Part shown: in pieces, positions 44,666 to 56,613 of the stretch
Position numbering within the stretch: the first letter of the stretch is position 1
Layout: each line of letters starts with the position of its first letter
DNA from: Cephalotus follicularis
Lineage: Eukaryota > Streptophyta > Magnoliopsida > Oxalidales > Cephalotaceae
DNA length: 64,000 bases
Direction of reading: 5' to 3'
Assembly (NCBI GenBank): GCA_001972305.1
Contig: BDDD01000923.1
Span: 186,001 to 250,000 of the forward strand
The notes under the pieces: generated by a model
Database searches by the model: none
Told to the model about the DNA's origin: nothing
The model's input: only the letters and a program-made list of their open reading frames with translations
Program-made: the position numbers and the translations under genes

Positions 44666-46786
44666 TCCGTTTTCTACAGAATTTTACCAATTTAACTCAT
44701 TCTTCATGCACTTTGGTCTTTTTGGCCTTGAACCTAAAAATTAGCATAACACAACCAAAATAGTCTATTTCAAGCATACAAATATCACAAATAAATCATT
44801 AAAAACAACACATTTTTATGATAAACAGAAGGACAATACTCCCTTCACCTTCTCTTTGAAGAAGAAGCCCGCGATGGATATGGCAGACCTGCTGAGGAGA
44901 GCAGAGAAATATGTTAATGTAGAGGAAGCGATGGCCGCTAGGAAACAAAAAACTTCCTAGTCGGGTCATCAGGTGGAGAAAAGGGAGCACTCACGAAGTG
45001 CTCCCACGAAAAAAGAGAAGAGAAAAGAGAGGTCCAAGCTACCGAAGGATGACCTCAGGCACGAGCTTTCCAAAAGGGAGGAATCCCCAAAAAGGGGCAC
45101 ACCAATTCTGAGCTACAACAATTATGCTCCCCTTTTGGAAACTCACACCAAAATACTTGCAGTGGAGAAGGACAATGTCCCGATTCAATGGCCAGCACCA
45201 TTGAGATCAGTGCCAGAGAAGAGGGACTCGGATAAATATTGTCGGTACCATCGTGACCACAGCCACGATACCAAGAAGTGCAGGCATTGAAGAATCAGAT
45301 TAAGGACCTGATCCATAAAGGTCATCTACGCAAGTATGTTGACAGGAATGCTCCTCAGGAAATGAGGGAGAGCAGAGAGGAAGCTCCACAACAACCCAGG
45401 GAGCAGCAGCCCGAGGTGTAATCCACAGTATCTCTGGAGGGGTCGCGTCTGGTGGCGACCATAATAGGTCTCGAAAGGCCTATGCAAGACAAACATTTAC
45501 TGTGTAACAGTATCGGCATAGCAAAATGTTGAAAACTGGTGGAGATGAGGAGGTGATATCCTTCTCTGAGGCTGACTATGAGGGAGTACGTCTTCCTCAT
45601 GATGATCCAGTGGTGGTAACTCTTCTAGTGGAACTTTTCACTATGAAGAGGATCCTTATTGACAGCGGGAGCTCGACCGATATCTTGTACAAGCATGCCT
45701 TTGATCAACTAAGGATGCCGACCGACCAGCTTAAGCCTGTAAAAACCGCATTGGTCGGCTTTGTAGGGGAGATGGTCCATCCTTAGGGATCCATCTAACT
45801 GTCCGTGGTTGCTGGTACGGCCCCATACAGTGCCATAGTCGGGAGACCAGGTTTGAACTTGATAGAGGAAATAGTGTCTATGAGACACTTAGTGATGAAA
45901 TTCCTAACAAGGTTTGGCGTGGGGGAAGTTCGAGGAGATCAACAGGTGGCAAGGTAGTACAAAACTGCCATAATGGATAAAAGGAAAGAAAAAATACATC
46001 CCATTGCAAATGTGGAGCTCAGAGGGGATGTGGAGCCTGAGCGTCCACAGCCTATTGAGAAAGTTGTGCAAGTACCCCTAGAGGAGGGCAATGAAGAAAA
46101 GATTATCCAAGTTGGATCACAACTTGGAGAGGTGAAGAAAAGGGAACTTATAGCATTCCTCAGAAATAATAAAGATGTGTTTGCTTGGTCAGCAGAGAAG
46201 GTCCCCTGCATCAGCCCAGAGGTGATGGTGCACAAGCTAAGTGTGGATCCAATGAGGCCTCCGACCAAGCAGAAGAAAAGGAACTTCACTCCCGAGAGGC
46301 AACAGGTAATAACCGAGGAGGTGAGCAAGCTATTGCAAGCGGGTTCATCAGGGAAGTGCATTATTCTGACTGGTTGGCGAACACGGTCGTAGTCAAGAAA
46401 GCAAATGGCAAGTGGAGGATGTGTATTGATTTCACTGACCTCAACAAAGCTGGTCCGAAGGATCACTTCCCCCTCCCGAAGATTGATCAGTCGGTGGATG
46501 CGACCTCGGGTTACAGAATGTTAAGCTTCTTGGATGTCTACTCGGGATATAATCAAATCCCCATTACAGACCTGACGAGAATAAGATAGCTTTCATCACA
46601 GACCGAGGCATGTACTGCTACAGAGTCTTTCCCTTTGGATTGAAGAATGCTGGGGCGACCTACCAACAGTTGGTCAACAAGATCTTTGAACCCCAGATCA
46701 GGAAAAACATGGAGGTTTACATTGACAATATGCTTGTCAAGATGCCAGTAAGGAGCCCCCACATTAAAGACTTGGAGGAAACTTTC

Positions 46787-49277
46787 TGTTGGAATTAGGT
46801 GTCCCTGCAAGCCACGAGAGGCTACACGTACACTCTGATTCAATGTTCTTAGTTCCAGTTATGTTCTATTGTGCATATATTTATTTATATTGGCAAGAAT
46901 ATATGGCTCATCCCAACCAACCAAAAGCAATAGAATAGTTATTCTTAATTAACTGTATGCCATATATTGCCCTGTCACAACAAAGGGTTGGATCTCTCGC
47001 CAGGGAGGCCATGAGATTGAGATCCTTATTCCCTGTGACTAAACTTGTTCCAAGTCATAGGTTCACAATCTTAGGGCCATAGTAGAACCGTGTTAAAGAC
47101 TTGCCACATTAAGCTTGCTCCCAAGGAGGGAGGATGGATCATCTCATGGACCATTCAGTTTTATCCTAAAGCTAATATGGGGTGCATGCATGGTTGCATG
47201 ATGCTGAACCGACCCACCAATAGGATCCCTATTTGGATAGTCTATACCCATGTCAATAGGGGTTCCTATGGTCTCGGTAGTGTATAGTCTATGGTGACTA
47301 GTAGGTCCACACCTACGATGTTCCTTTGACCTGAGCGGCTAGCATGCATTGTGTGAGGACTGCTTGACTTTGATTTCTGTCTTCCCTAGCACTAGCCACG
47401 TGCTGGCAAAAGGGTTGTCTTTGGGTCTTGTGGAAGCTGCATTAAGATGTATGAGCTAGCGCACAACAAGGAATCGTCACACCCGGGCAGAGGGTGACCA
47501 GCTCTATTTGATCTATGTACGTTGTAGACTTTAAAGTCCTGATCAGGAAAAGGCAGACTGGAAACGAAAGGTTTCCGTGGGAGGTCTACAGTTAGTCTCA
47601 GTGCATTCACGGATTTTATAGTATCACGACTAAATCTAGGGGTGACATTCATCCAAACCCTAGACCATTGATTGGAGCTAAGTATGACGAGGGAAACACT
47701 ACACATATGTCGATGACTGGACAAAGCGACTGGTTATTCGGTCCTTGATTGATAGACGTGGTAATACACAAATCCAGGGGTGACTGGAAATCACACCGGG
47801 GCTATTCTAGTAGTCGGTGACTATTAAAGTAGTCGTACCAGATGACGAGGTGCTCTGGGAATTTATCATCATACTAGAGATCGACAGGCTTTCGGGTCGC
47901 GCCCGATTATTGGAAAAGTGGGGCATGCTGCACACATACTCGCTTGGTGGTAAAACTAGTTTTTAACTAGTATATATTAATTAGACATTTGTGGTTTGTT
48001 CATCTCTCCGTAATTTGCCTTTTTAATATATAGAGATTAAATGCCGGAGCATGATTTAATTTTATTAAATCAAATTAATGAAAGAGATAGTCTTTAATTA
48101 ATTGGGAGAGAAACAAAAGTTAAATTGAAAAAATTTTAAATAATAAAAGGAGAATGGAGTTTTTTAGCATAATGAGATTTTTTTCTTTTATGCTAATTGG
48201 ACTTAAAAAGGAATTTTTTAATTCTTTTTGTCCATGACACCCCAAAACACAGGGTGCGTTTTTGGCCAGGGGAGTTCAACGCGTTCAACGCGCAAGGAGC
48301 ACGCACGGCCGGGGAAGAAGACCGACGCTTCGCGCTGGTGGCCGGGATGAAGCGTCCGTTGGTCCACGGTATGCCTCCTCCCTTCTCTCTCCCGTTTTCT
48401 CCCTTCTTCTTCTCTATTTCTCTCTTATGGGCAGTGACTCATTTTTGCCGTCATGCTGCTCCCGGCGTCTCTTCCACCGTCGGTGATCACAGTGGGTGGA
48501 GCCCTTCCATGGCTCTATCCATTTTGATCTTAGTTTAGCATTTTCCCGGTCATTTTCTGGACGGTTTCCGTGCGTTGAGTAGACCCTGTTGACTCAGTGC
48601 GCCTTGCGCCGTCTAGTCTAGCGTGTTGGTATGTCGGGCTGAAGGAGTTGAGGTGTTTGGTGGCTTGGCGGCCGCTGATGGTGAACGGCGAGTCAACTCC
48701 GTGACTCGCCACCGACCGTTCTTAGAGTTCCAGGCCGAGTCTGGGCCACCGGTGTGAAGATAGGGTGGTGAGCATCCAAATATGTGAAGGCCGGTCAATG
48801 GCGAGTTGAACGAGATTCACTGAGTCAGAACTCAGTGAGTCGACGCCACTATTCGTCGTGTTACGGCGCGGTTCCCGGCAAGTCTCCGCCAACAATGGGT
48901 AGAGCTGTTTTTTTAGAGTCCAGTGGTGTCAAGATCGGACCTAACGTGGACTGTCAGAAATCCAGCGATGGTACTGGTGACCGGCTGTTGCTACTTCAAG
49001 CTTGTAGCGGCAAAGTGGTGGAGCCTACAACGTTGGTATAGTCGCTTCCCTTATGCTTTTATATATACCGATATGGTTTCGGTTTGGTTTTAATATGCAT
49101 GCTTGTTTTCGTTTTTGTTCGATTGAATATTAAACAAAGATCCTAGGCTTTTCTATTTGGTACTAAGATGTCAGTGTGAACCTTGACTTCCTGTCTTGAT
49201 ATTTTTGAAAAATTAAAATTATACACACTAGCGTCCTAGGACCAAATTGACCGGGAACCCTTGCCAGGTTTCCAACA
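46787..49277 (+). mobile_element. Long solo-LTR-like insertion, 2491 bp, target duplication CTTTC
   Basis: The ends are TGTTGGAATTAGG...GTTTCCAACA (TGTTGGAA inverted at the end as TTCCAACA), flanked by CTTTC at 46782-46786 and 49278-49282. No coding region of transposon type is found inside. The TGTTGGAA start recalls Copia LTRs of Angela/Tork type, but the length is great for one. The right half (about 48240-49040) is richer in G+C than the left. A non-autonomous element without coding is an alternative. Confidence 0.8.
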
Positions 49278-51104
49278 CTTTCGAGGTGCTGAGGAGATAC
49301 AAAATGAAACTAAATCCTTCTAAGTGTACTTTCGGGGTCACCTCTAGTAAATTCCCCGGATTCATGGTCTCAAACAGAGGAACAGAGGCCAATCCGGAGA
49401 AAATTTCTGCAATTCAGAGCATGAGGCCTCCTCAGACTATCAGGGACATACATAAATTGAATGGAAGAATAACAGTCTTGAGTAGATTTGTCTCAAAGTC
49501 AGCAGAGAAGTGTCTTCCTTTTTTCAAAGTATTGAGAGATCCTAAGGGGTTTTCTTGGTCGGATGAGTGTCAAGCAGCTTTCGACAAGTTGAAGGAATAC
49601 CTGGCTTCCCCTATTCTAATATCAAAACCTAAGGATGAGGAAGACTTGTATTTGTACCTTGCGACAACAACAAGCGCAGTGAGTGTAGTCCTTGTCAGGG
49701 AAGAGGAGAAAATTTAGAGGCCAGAATACTACGTTAGTAAGGCTCTAAATGATGCTGAAGGGAGGTATCCTGAAGTTGAAAATTTTGCTTATGCTCTGAT
49801 TATACCAGCAAGGAAGTTGAGGCCATACTTTCAAGCCCACACTATCAGGGTCCTGTCCGACCAACCACTAAGACAAGTCCTAGAAAAGCCAGATGTTTCG
49901 GGAAGATTGATCAAGTGGTCAGTCGAGTTGGGCGAGTATGACGTGAAGTTTGAAGCCAGACCAGCAATAAAATCTCAGGTCTTGGCTGATTTTGTAGGAG
50001 ATCATACACTTATGGAGTGTATGGAAGAAGACACCTCTGAAGAAGAGAAGGGGTTGTGGACGTTTTTCGTGGATGGCTCCTCCTGCATCTCGGACAGTGG
50101 GGTAGGATTGGTATTAACTAGTCCAGATAGGTGGACCTTGGAGTATGCTCTGAGATTCGGATTCAAAGCCACAAACAATGAAGCCGAGTGGGAAGCTCTG
50201 ATTGTTGGACTGACAATTGCAAAGCACTTAAAGGTTCAAAAAATAGAAGCCTCCAGTGATTCTCAGCTGGTAGTTGGTTTGGTGAGTGGAAAGTATGAGG
50301 CTAAAGAAGATTCCATGGCTAAGTACTTAGCACATATTCAAAGTTTGAAGTAGGCCTTCCAAGTGATTAGAGTCTTGAAGGTGCCTAGAGCAGAAAATGA
50401 CCGAGCAGACCAGTTGTCCAAGTTAGAGACAGCGGAGGAATTACAAAAAAATCAAACCGTGCTGATGGACTATCTGGATAGGCCTACCATCTAGGAAGTA
50501 GACGTGATATACATTGATGCACCACAGGAGCCAAGCTGGATGACTCCATTTATCAATTGGCTAAGGAATGGTGTTTTGCCCGAGGACCCTTCGGAGGCGA
50601 GAAAACTGGTGTACAGAGCAAACAGATATCAACTCCAAGATGAGATCCTCTACAAAAGATCTTTTTCTTTTCCTTGGCTGAGGTGTTTGACTCCCTTAGA
50701 GGCCGATTATGCTCTAAGGAAAGTCCATGAAGGAGTATGTGTCAACCACACAAGGGGTAGATCCTTATCCAACAAATTGTTGAGGCAGAGCTACTTCTAG
50801 TCGACCATGCATCAGGATGCCATAGACTTAGTGAGGAAGTGTGATAAGTGTTAGAGGAACGCTAATATAAGCAGAAGACCCTCAGAGCCTTTGACATCTA
50901 TCACGGACCCTTAGCCCTTTGCACAATGGGGGATGGAGTTCGTTGGACCACTTCCGGTAGCAACAGGGCAGAGGAAGTACTTGATTATGGCAGTGGATTA
51001 CTTTACCAAATGGGTAGAAGCCGAGCACCTGGCCACAATCACAGAGAAGAACATGGAAAGTTTTGTATGAAAATCAATTATCTGTAAATTCGGAGTCCCG
51101 AGGA

Positions 51105-51470
51105 TAGACCTGGCAAACGGGTACCCGTGGGTACCCGTGGGTACGGGTGAGAACGGGTTCACCCGTTGGGTAACGGGTAATAATTACCCGTTTCTTAACG
51201 GGTACAAAAACCAATACCCATTACCCGTAAAAATTACGGGTACCCACGGGTACCCGCGGGTACCTGCGAGTTTTAATACATTTTACAATGTGAGATAAAA
51301 TTTTGTGTACCCGTGGGTACCCGCGGGTACGGGTGACAACGGGTGTACCCGTTGGGTAACGGGTAAAAAATACCCGTTTCTTAATGGGTAGGAAAACCAT
51401 CACCCATTACCCGTAAAATTTGCGGGTACCCGCGGGTACCCACGGGTATGGGTAAATTTTGCCAGGTCTA
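51105..51470. mobile_element. hAT-type MITE with GGGTACCC repeats, 366 bp
   Basis: Terminal inverted repeats are TAGACCTGGCAAA and TTTGCCAGGTCTA. An 8-bp target duplication CCCGAGGA lies at 51097-51104 and 51471-51478, as hAT elements make. The interior is two similar blocks of about 150 bp (about 51115-51275 and 51305-51455), each a loose palindrome built of GGGTACCC and ACGGGTAA motifs. It has no coding region. It lies in the integrase part of element C. Confidence 0.93.
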
Positions 51471-52122
51471 CCCGAGGATAATAGTCTCAGACAACGGAAA
51501 ACAGTTTGATTGCCATGCCTTCCGCGATTTTTGCAAAGAATGGAGAATTGAGAATAGGCGTGCCTCGGTAGGCTACCCCCAGAGTAATGATCAAGCCGAG
51601 GTTATCAATAGAGAAATCATTTCGGGCTTGAAGAAATGCCTTGAAGACAGCAAAGATAGATAGACAGAGGAGCTACCAGGTGTATTATGGGTATATAGAA
51701 CTACTCCTCGGACCACAACTGGTGAGTCCCCATACAGCCTTTGTTTTGGAGCTGAAGCCATGATACCGGTGGAAATTGGAATGCAGTCACCAAAGGTTGT
51801 GCACTTCAGTGAGGAGAATACTGAAGAAGGATTGAGGAACCTCCTCGATTTAGTGAAAGAGCTCAGAGATAAAGCAGCCATCAAGGTTGCAGCCTACCAA
51901 CAAAGGGTAAGCCGTTACTACAACAAAAGGGTGAACCCCCGACCACTGAAGAAAGGAGACTTAGTCCTACGTAATGTAGCTATAGCAGATATGATCGGTA
52001 CTAGAGGGAAGCTAGCCCTTAATTGGGAAAGACCATACAAGATAAAGAGAGTGCTCCGCCTAGGAACATTCAAACTTGAAACTCTGGGGGGCAGTGCCGA
52101 GCATCTGAGGAAGTACTTCTAA

Positions 52123-53250
52123 TGATTCTTTGTAAGTTGTACAAAATTCAAGAATACCAATAAAGTTGAATTTTTCATCAAAAAGTGCTTCTCAAGATCA
52201 TAGTTCCAAGTTTTCAAGGGACCGAAGTCTCAATATTCATGTCCTTAAATCTCTGAATAGCCACCGATCGACTCCCTTAATCAAGAAGCTTTTATACAAG
52301 CATGCCCGACCATGCTCCCAAAGGAGCAATCAGAGTAGGTTTTGGTACAGGACCTGAGCTCTCCAAGTCTTAAGAAGACATAAAACACCTACGGGAGTAA
52401 AGAAAATATAGGCTAAAGTCTCGAACAGATCAAGGTCATAAGTTAGAAAGGACTCCTTCCGATGAGCGCTAAAGACTCCCACCCGAGGAGCACCTAAGAG
52501 TATATAAACAAAAGACCCCTAAGGGGGCAAACTTAAAAGACCCCTAAGGCGGAAAATGTAAAAAAACTTCTAAGGAAGCAATAAGACTCCCAAGGGAGCA
52601 AACACAGGTCAGCAATTCCATGAGAATTTATCCGACCAAACCCACATCGTGTCTTGAGAGGCGAATCCATAAGAATTCGCAACGATCAAGTTCGTTGGAC
52701 TGAGCACTTTGAAACAAGTGTCCCAATGAGGACTGCGAGCTCAGATGACCTGGTCTAGAATATAACGGATCAGACGAGATCCTACTCGGCAATCCCATAA
52801 GAGCTTGTCCGAGCAGACTTAACACTTGGTCTGCGAACACACAGGAACTCACAAAGACTAAGTATTATTACCTAAGCGCCTTTGAAATAAGGTGTTCTAA
52901 GGGGACTAGAAAGCTTGGGTAATTAGGTCTGAAAATTTTAAGGCCATAATATATAGTATATAAGTTAGATTAATCTGAAATTCCTAAGGGGAACTAGGGC
53001 GCTCGTATGAAGCACAAGTCGGGTTCTATTGCTTACTTTAAGTTATCCTAAGGGAATCGTAAGTATTCGATTGGAGCCCAAGCATACATACAATACAAAG
53101 AAAATAAAGAAGTGCGTAAAGAAAAGGCACAGAAATGGCGAAAACTCATTTTTATTGATACCTAGTAGAAAAGTACAAGTTACAAAAACAAAATTACAAG
53201 AAAAAGCAAAAATCTACTGTAGCTTTCATCCCCTAAAGGGATGTTGTGAA
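52123..53250. other. Non-coding stretch between pol and the antisense gene of element C
   Basis: It matches element A 2978-4012 closely. No gene is seen. Confidence 0.65.
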
Positions 53251-55597
53251 ACTCAGAAGAATTAGGCATGAAGGCATTGAGATGAGGAGGGCTCAGGACT
53301 TGATCCTTGGCTTCTCCCGAGAACAGAATCAGGGCACTCGGTCACTCAACCCCGGTTTGCTCCTCTACCTCCCGAGCCAAATGTTCTTGCTCCTCATAGG
53401 CCTCACTAGCTTCCCTTTCTTTGTCGTCAACACCCTAGGGAAAGAAGTCAAACTCGTTCATTCCCGGGTGGCAAACCACAGAGTCAAGGGAAACATCCAA
53501 TTGTCGAGCAATCAAGTTTTGGCAGGTGTAAAAGCCCCGACGATAGTACACTGTGAACTCTACGAAGACTTCATCATCAAAAACAGACGAAGCCTTGAAG
53601 TCCCCCACAACGGCCTCCATCATTGCTACAATTTCATCAGAAGTTTTGAAATCCAAGAGGGCTTTGTCTACCGCCTCCTTAGCCTGAGCCACTTCTCCGT
53701 CTCGGTAAGTGGAGAACTGCCTTTCAAGATCTCTATGCATTTCGCCCACACGCAAAAGCTCATGCTCAGTCTTCATCCTCTCGGTCTTTTCCTTTGCCAA
53801 TGCCTCGAAGGCCTGCCTCTTTTCCTCTAAGACGGACTCTTGAGCCTTAAGCACTTCCTCCAACTGTGCCCTAGCTTCCTTAGAGGATTTTTTGAGCTCA
53901 GCATTTTTCGTCTGAAGTTGGTCAATTGTTGCACATTCATCTTTGGCATTCTTGAGTAGGAGGTAACCATCGGCCATGGCCTGGAAAAGAAAATGTGGGA
54001 CCAAAAGCAAATTGAAAGTCTACACAAAGAAAAAATTAAAGGATGTTAGTAACCCTCAAGTTGCTCTAGAAGAGATGGGTCCATATTTGGCTGACCAACC
54101 AACCCTCCCTAGCCTCAGCCTCCGCGGGTAAGAGGCTTAACCTTTTGAGCTCGACAGCTAACCCCGGAGTTTTCAGGCTTACACCCGATTTACAGAGTTA
54201 AGTATATATCTCGTTAACCTAGCCGAGATCCACAGGCAAATCAGGGCAAACGGGTTAACGATGGGTCACTTCAAAAGCATGTTCGCGAGAGGCTCCCGCC
54301 CCATCTTTTCTTCCCTTGTGTTTCTTGGAGGCACGAGGAGGTGGATCGATGGTCGTGCATTTTCCACGGGCAATCTCAGCCCTAGTGGCCTCGGTCGCGA
54401 CAGCTGCAATAGCCTCATCGGCTTCTCTTCTCTCTGCTTCCTCGGCTGCCATCCGAGCAGCCCGTTCCTTGGCTCTCTACCTTTTATCCTGGGTAATGAC
54501 CCTTGACTTCCTCTGGGAAGCTCTCAAAACATCATCAGTGGAACGGTGATGAGCCATTGCTACATACAACAATGAAATTAGTTATTCAGAAGTATAAGTT
54601 ACATAAATAAGAGAGGACTGAGCAAAGAGCCAGAATTAGAGGAGATGAAGGCTTAATACAGCTTTCTCTCTCGGCCTCAGCCCGAGTTTCAGGTCCTTTT
54701 TGGCTGTCCTTAACTCTCTCTCTCTCTCTCTCTTTCTATGCCCGCTTGGTTCTCTTCCTCATCATCATGATGGAACCGTCGGCCCACGGACATGCTTAGT
54801 CCAACCCGACAAAGGCGGTCATCCTAGACAGTATGATTCACCCCTTCGGGTTCCAAAGCAGAGAGTCTTGCCAGGTCGACCTTCTCAGCCGATGATAGTA
54901 CTGACCTCTTGTTGAGTTTTTGAACATCTAAGGAGTTCGACCACAGACAAAGAGTGAAATCAGGAAGGTTTCTGACAAGAAAGTATCTCTCCCTCCAGCC
55001 CTAGACGAACTTGGTAGGCTCCACTAGAAGCTTCTTGGTCAGTCCAGGACGGGACTTGAAGTAGTACCCGCGCTTGCCAGGGGAAACTGCCAGAAGGTGG
55101 AACTCTTTGAAGAGTCCGACGGTGGCATCCACTTCGGATTCCAGGTATTTCACCAAAAATCCTATAATGAAGGCCTAAGACTGTGGCTGGAGCAGTGCAG
55201 GGTGGATCTTGAAATGCTCCAGGATCTCAATAGCGAAGGGTGGAAGTGGGAGTCTCAGATTGTGCTCCAAAGCATCCGAGAATACCGGAAAAAGCCCTGG
55301 CTTGCTCTCGGTCACTTCTCTGGGATTGCTCGGAAGGTCGTATACCAAGCCCCTTGGTAAGACATATTTGTGGGCTAGTGCTTTCACCTTCTCTCGGTTG
55401 AGCACTCTTTTTTCGAAATCGACCCTGAACACTTGGGTCCCCGTTCAGGTAAAGGAAGTTCCGGGAGCACCCGAGGCGGCAGCATCTATCTCAACCTCAG
55501 CGTCTAGAGGACGCTCAGCTATGATTACGCCCTCAATCAGGCGGCTCGCCACGTCCTGGTCGTCAACCTGTCTGGAGGTTTGTTTGGTTCTAGCCAT
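53251..55597 (-). pseudogene. Antisense gene of element C, Met-ARTKQT start
   Basis: The minus-strand start is MARTKQTSRQVDD at 55597. The following residues (IIAERPLDAEVEIDAAASGA) match the copy in element A (TIAERPLNMEVEMEASAVGA). The PF04195-like domain lies at about 55430-55130 (GLFPVFSDALEHNLRLPLPP, HPALLQPQS). Basic and Ala/Glu-rich parts lie at about 54550-54260, and a coiled-coil part at about 53970-53690. The C-terminal block (YYRRGFYTCQNLIARQLDVS) is at about 53550-53490. A 73-bp intron-like segment (53981-54053) is shared with A and B. It is broken at several places. Confidence 0.72.
54714..54733. repeat. (CT)n microsatellite
   Basis: A run of CT units within the antisense gene of element C. 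Confidence 0.8.
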
Positions 55598-55822
55598 TTG
55601 GGATTTCTAGAGAGAGAAAGAAGACGAACGGGCTGAGAGAAACCCTAAGGAAGGCCGGTTTGTTCTTCAAAAATAAATAAAATAGGGAAAGAAGCTCACC
55701 AGAAATTGTCGAAGAAGGCTAGGCGACAAACTGATTGGATTTCTGGAGATGACAAGAATAAAAAAATCAAGAACACTAGGGATTCAACGAAGCGTAAAGA
55801 GACTTCTCTGAGAAAACAATGC

Positions 55823-55832
55823 CTTTTATAGG
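55823..55832 (-). promoter_or_regulatory. TATA box of the antisense gene, element C
   Basis: On the minus strand CCTATAAAAGGCAT lies about 230 bp before the start codon. It is the best of the three antisense TATA boxes. A splice donor (GTGAGC, from about 55699 downward) and a CTCTCTCTCTAG acceptor 9 bp before the ATG suggest a leader intron of about 90 bp. Confidence 0.68.
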
Positions 55833-56118
55833 CGAGGGGTCAAATTCAGACCATTAGATCTCACAGTGGCTTAACGGTTGAGATCAAATCAATTAATTCG
55901 GGTGCAAAAAGTGACTAGTTAACGCACGGGAAATGAAAATACATGAGTGTTACGGACGTTTGCTCTTATTTTCTTAAAGTAATAACGAGGTTGGGCTAAG
56001 CAGTGCAGCCCAATTGCCAAATTAGGCTCAGTTTGTAAGTTAAAGCCCCGCTCAAAGCCAAGCCACGAATGGTCTCCATCCTCTGCCAAGTCTAAAAAAT
56101 GAAGACCATGGGGGCATA

Positions 56119-56608
56119 TGATACGGGAAAAATCATGTATATTTTCAGTTCCACGTGTCCTCGGGAGAATAGGCCAAATGTCCTCCATGGTTATTGACAC
56201 GTGATCGGGTGTCTGTCAAGATAACGCATAGTAATGTCATGGCGCCAAATCCGGTGGAGAATCAGGGAAATGCCCGAGATCCTCGGCATTTCCTTAGGGG
56301 AACGCACATTTCTAACTATCATGCAAGGCAGTTACAATCATCTCTTATAAATACAGGAATCGAAGACAAAAGACAGGTCCGCCATTTTCATACACTAAAA
56401 GAACATTGTGATTGTTTTCTCTGCCTCTGTCTAACTTAAACATCGGAGTGTCCCAGGGAGTAAACCCTCATGGACTTACGATCAGTTTGCATTCTTTGTG
56501 CATGGAAGACAATCCACCACCCATTCTAGGAGCAGTCACAACGTTTCTCCTAACAAATCAAACCCTTACACGTAAGGAACTGTTGAGGGGAGGATTTTTG
56601 CATCAATA
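56119..56608 (+). repeat. 3' LTR of element C
   Basis: 490 bp, starting TGATACGGG after the polypurine tract (CCATGGGGGCATA, 56106-56118), followed by the target duplication ATATT. It is copied at 59778-60272 by the duplication. Confidence 0.95.
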
Positions 56609-56613
56609 ATATT

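Larger units (their letters stand above)
43256..44827 (+). mobile_element. Solo-LTR-like insertion, 1572 bp, target duplication GAAGG
   Basis: The ends are TGTTCACGATG...ATAAACA, flanked by GAAGG on both sides (43251-43255 and 44828-44832). It has no coding region or second LTR, so a solo LTR is the simplest reading. The phrase TTTATACCGCAAGTGCACGG near the start is one I recall from plant LTRs. Inside are three 51-bp units at 43667-43818 and a GTCGAC palindrome cluster at about 44228-44665. A shortened relative is at 30755-31644. Confidence 0.85.
42130..45790 (+). pseudogene. Gag and protease remnants of element C, split by an insertion
   Basis: It begins with PRENNNNHSTADGSQD-like sequence. 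The gag core has SLKEYDGSSDPIQHVRYYTQ near 42885-42945. The gag is interrupted by the insertion at 43256-44827 and continues at 44833. A His/Cys-like end (YHRDHSHDTKKC) is near 45250. Protease has LFTMKRILIDSGSSTDILYK near 45635-45690, with the aspartic DSGSS retained. It is broken. Confidence 0.8.
45973..52122 (+). pseudogene. Tat pol remnant of element C, split by two insertions
   Basis: Reverse transcriptase begins near 46270 (WRMCIDFTDLNKAGPKDHF near 46415). It is interrupted by the 46787-49277 insertion and resumes at 49283. RNase H runs to about 50000. The archaeal-type RNase H is at about 50060-50400 (FVDGSSCISDSG, NNEAEWEAL), the integrase zinc-binding part near 50690-50860 and the core from about 50930. 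The hAT MITE at 51105-51470 splits the core, and the C-terminal part ends near 52122. It is broken at about half a dozen places apart from the insertions. Confidence 0.9.
41608..56608 (+). mobile_element. Ty3/gypsy Tat-type element C, both ends present
   Basis: TGATACGG...TCAACA LTRs sit at both ends, and a 5-bp target duplication ATATT lies at 41603-41607 and 56609-56613. In order: 5' LTR, primer site, gag, protease, pol, non-coding DNA, antisense gene, polypurine tract, 3' LTR. Three later insertions lie inside (43256-44827, 46787-49277, 51105-51470). Without them and their duplications the element is about 10.55 kb. The LTRs differ by several percent by eye (roughly 7-8%), which suggests a few million years. 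It is broken at several places besides the insertions. Confidence 0.93.

Noticed and set aside
48197-49041. Protein genes inside the 2491-bp insertion
   Set aside because: The ORFs are short, overlap on both strands and have no recognisable domain. The insertion is better read as LTR-like DNA.
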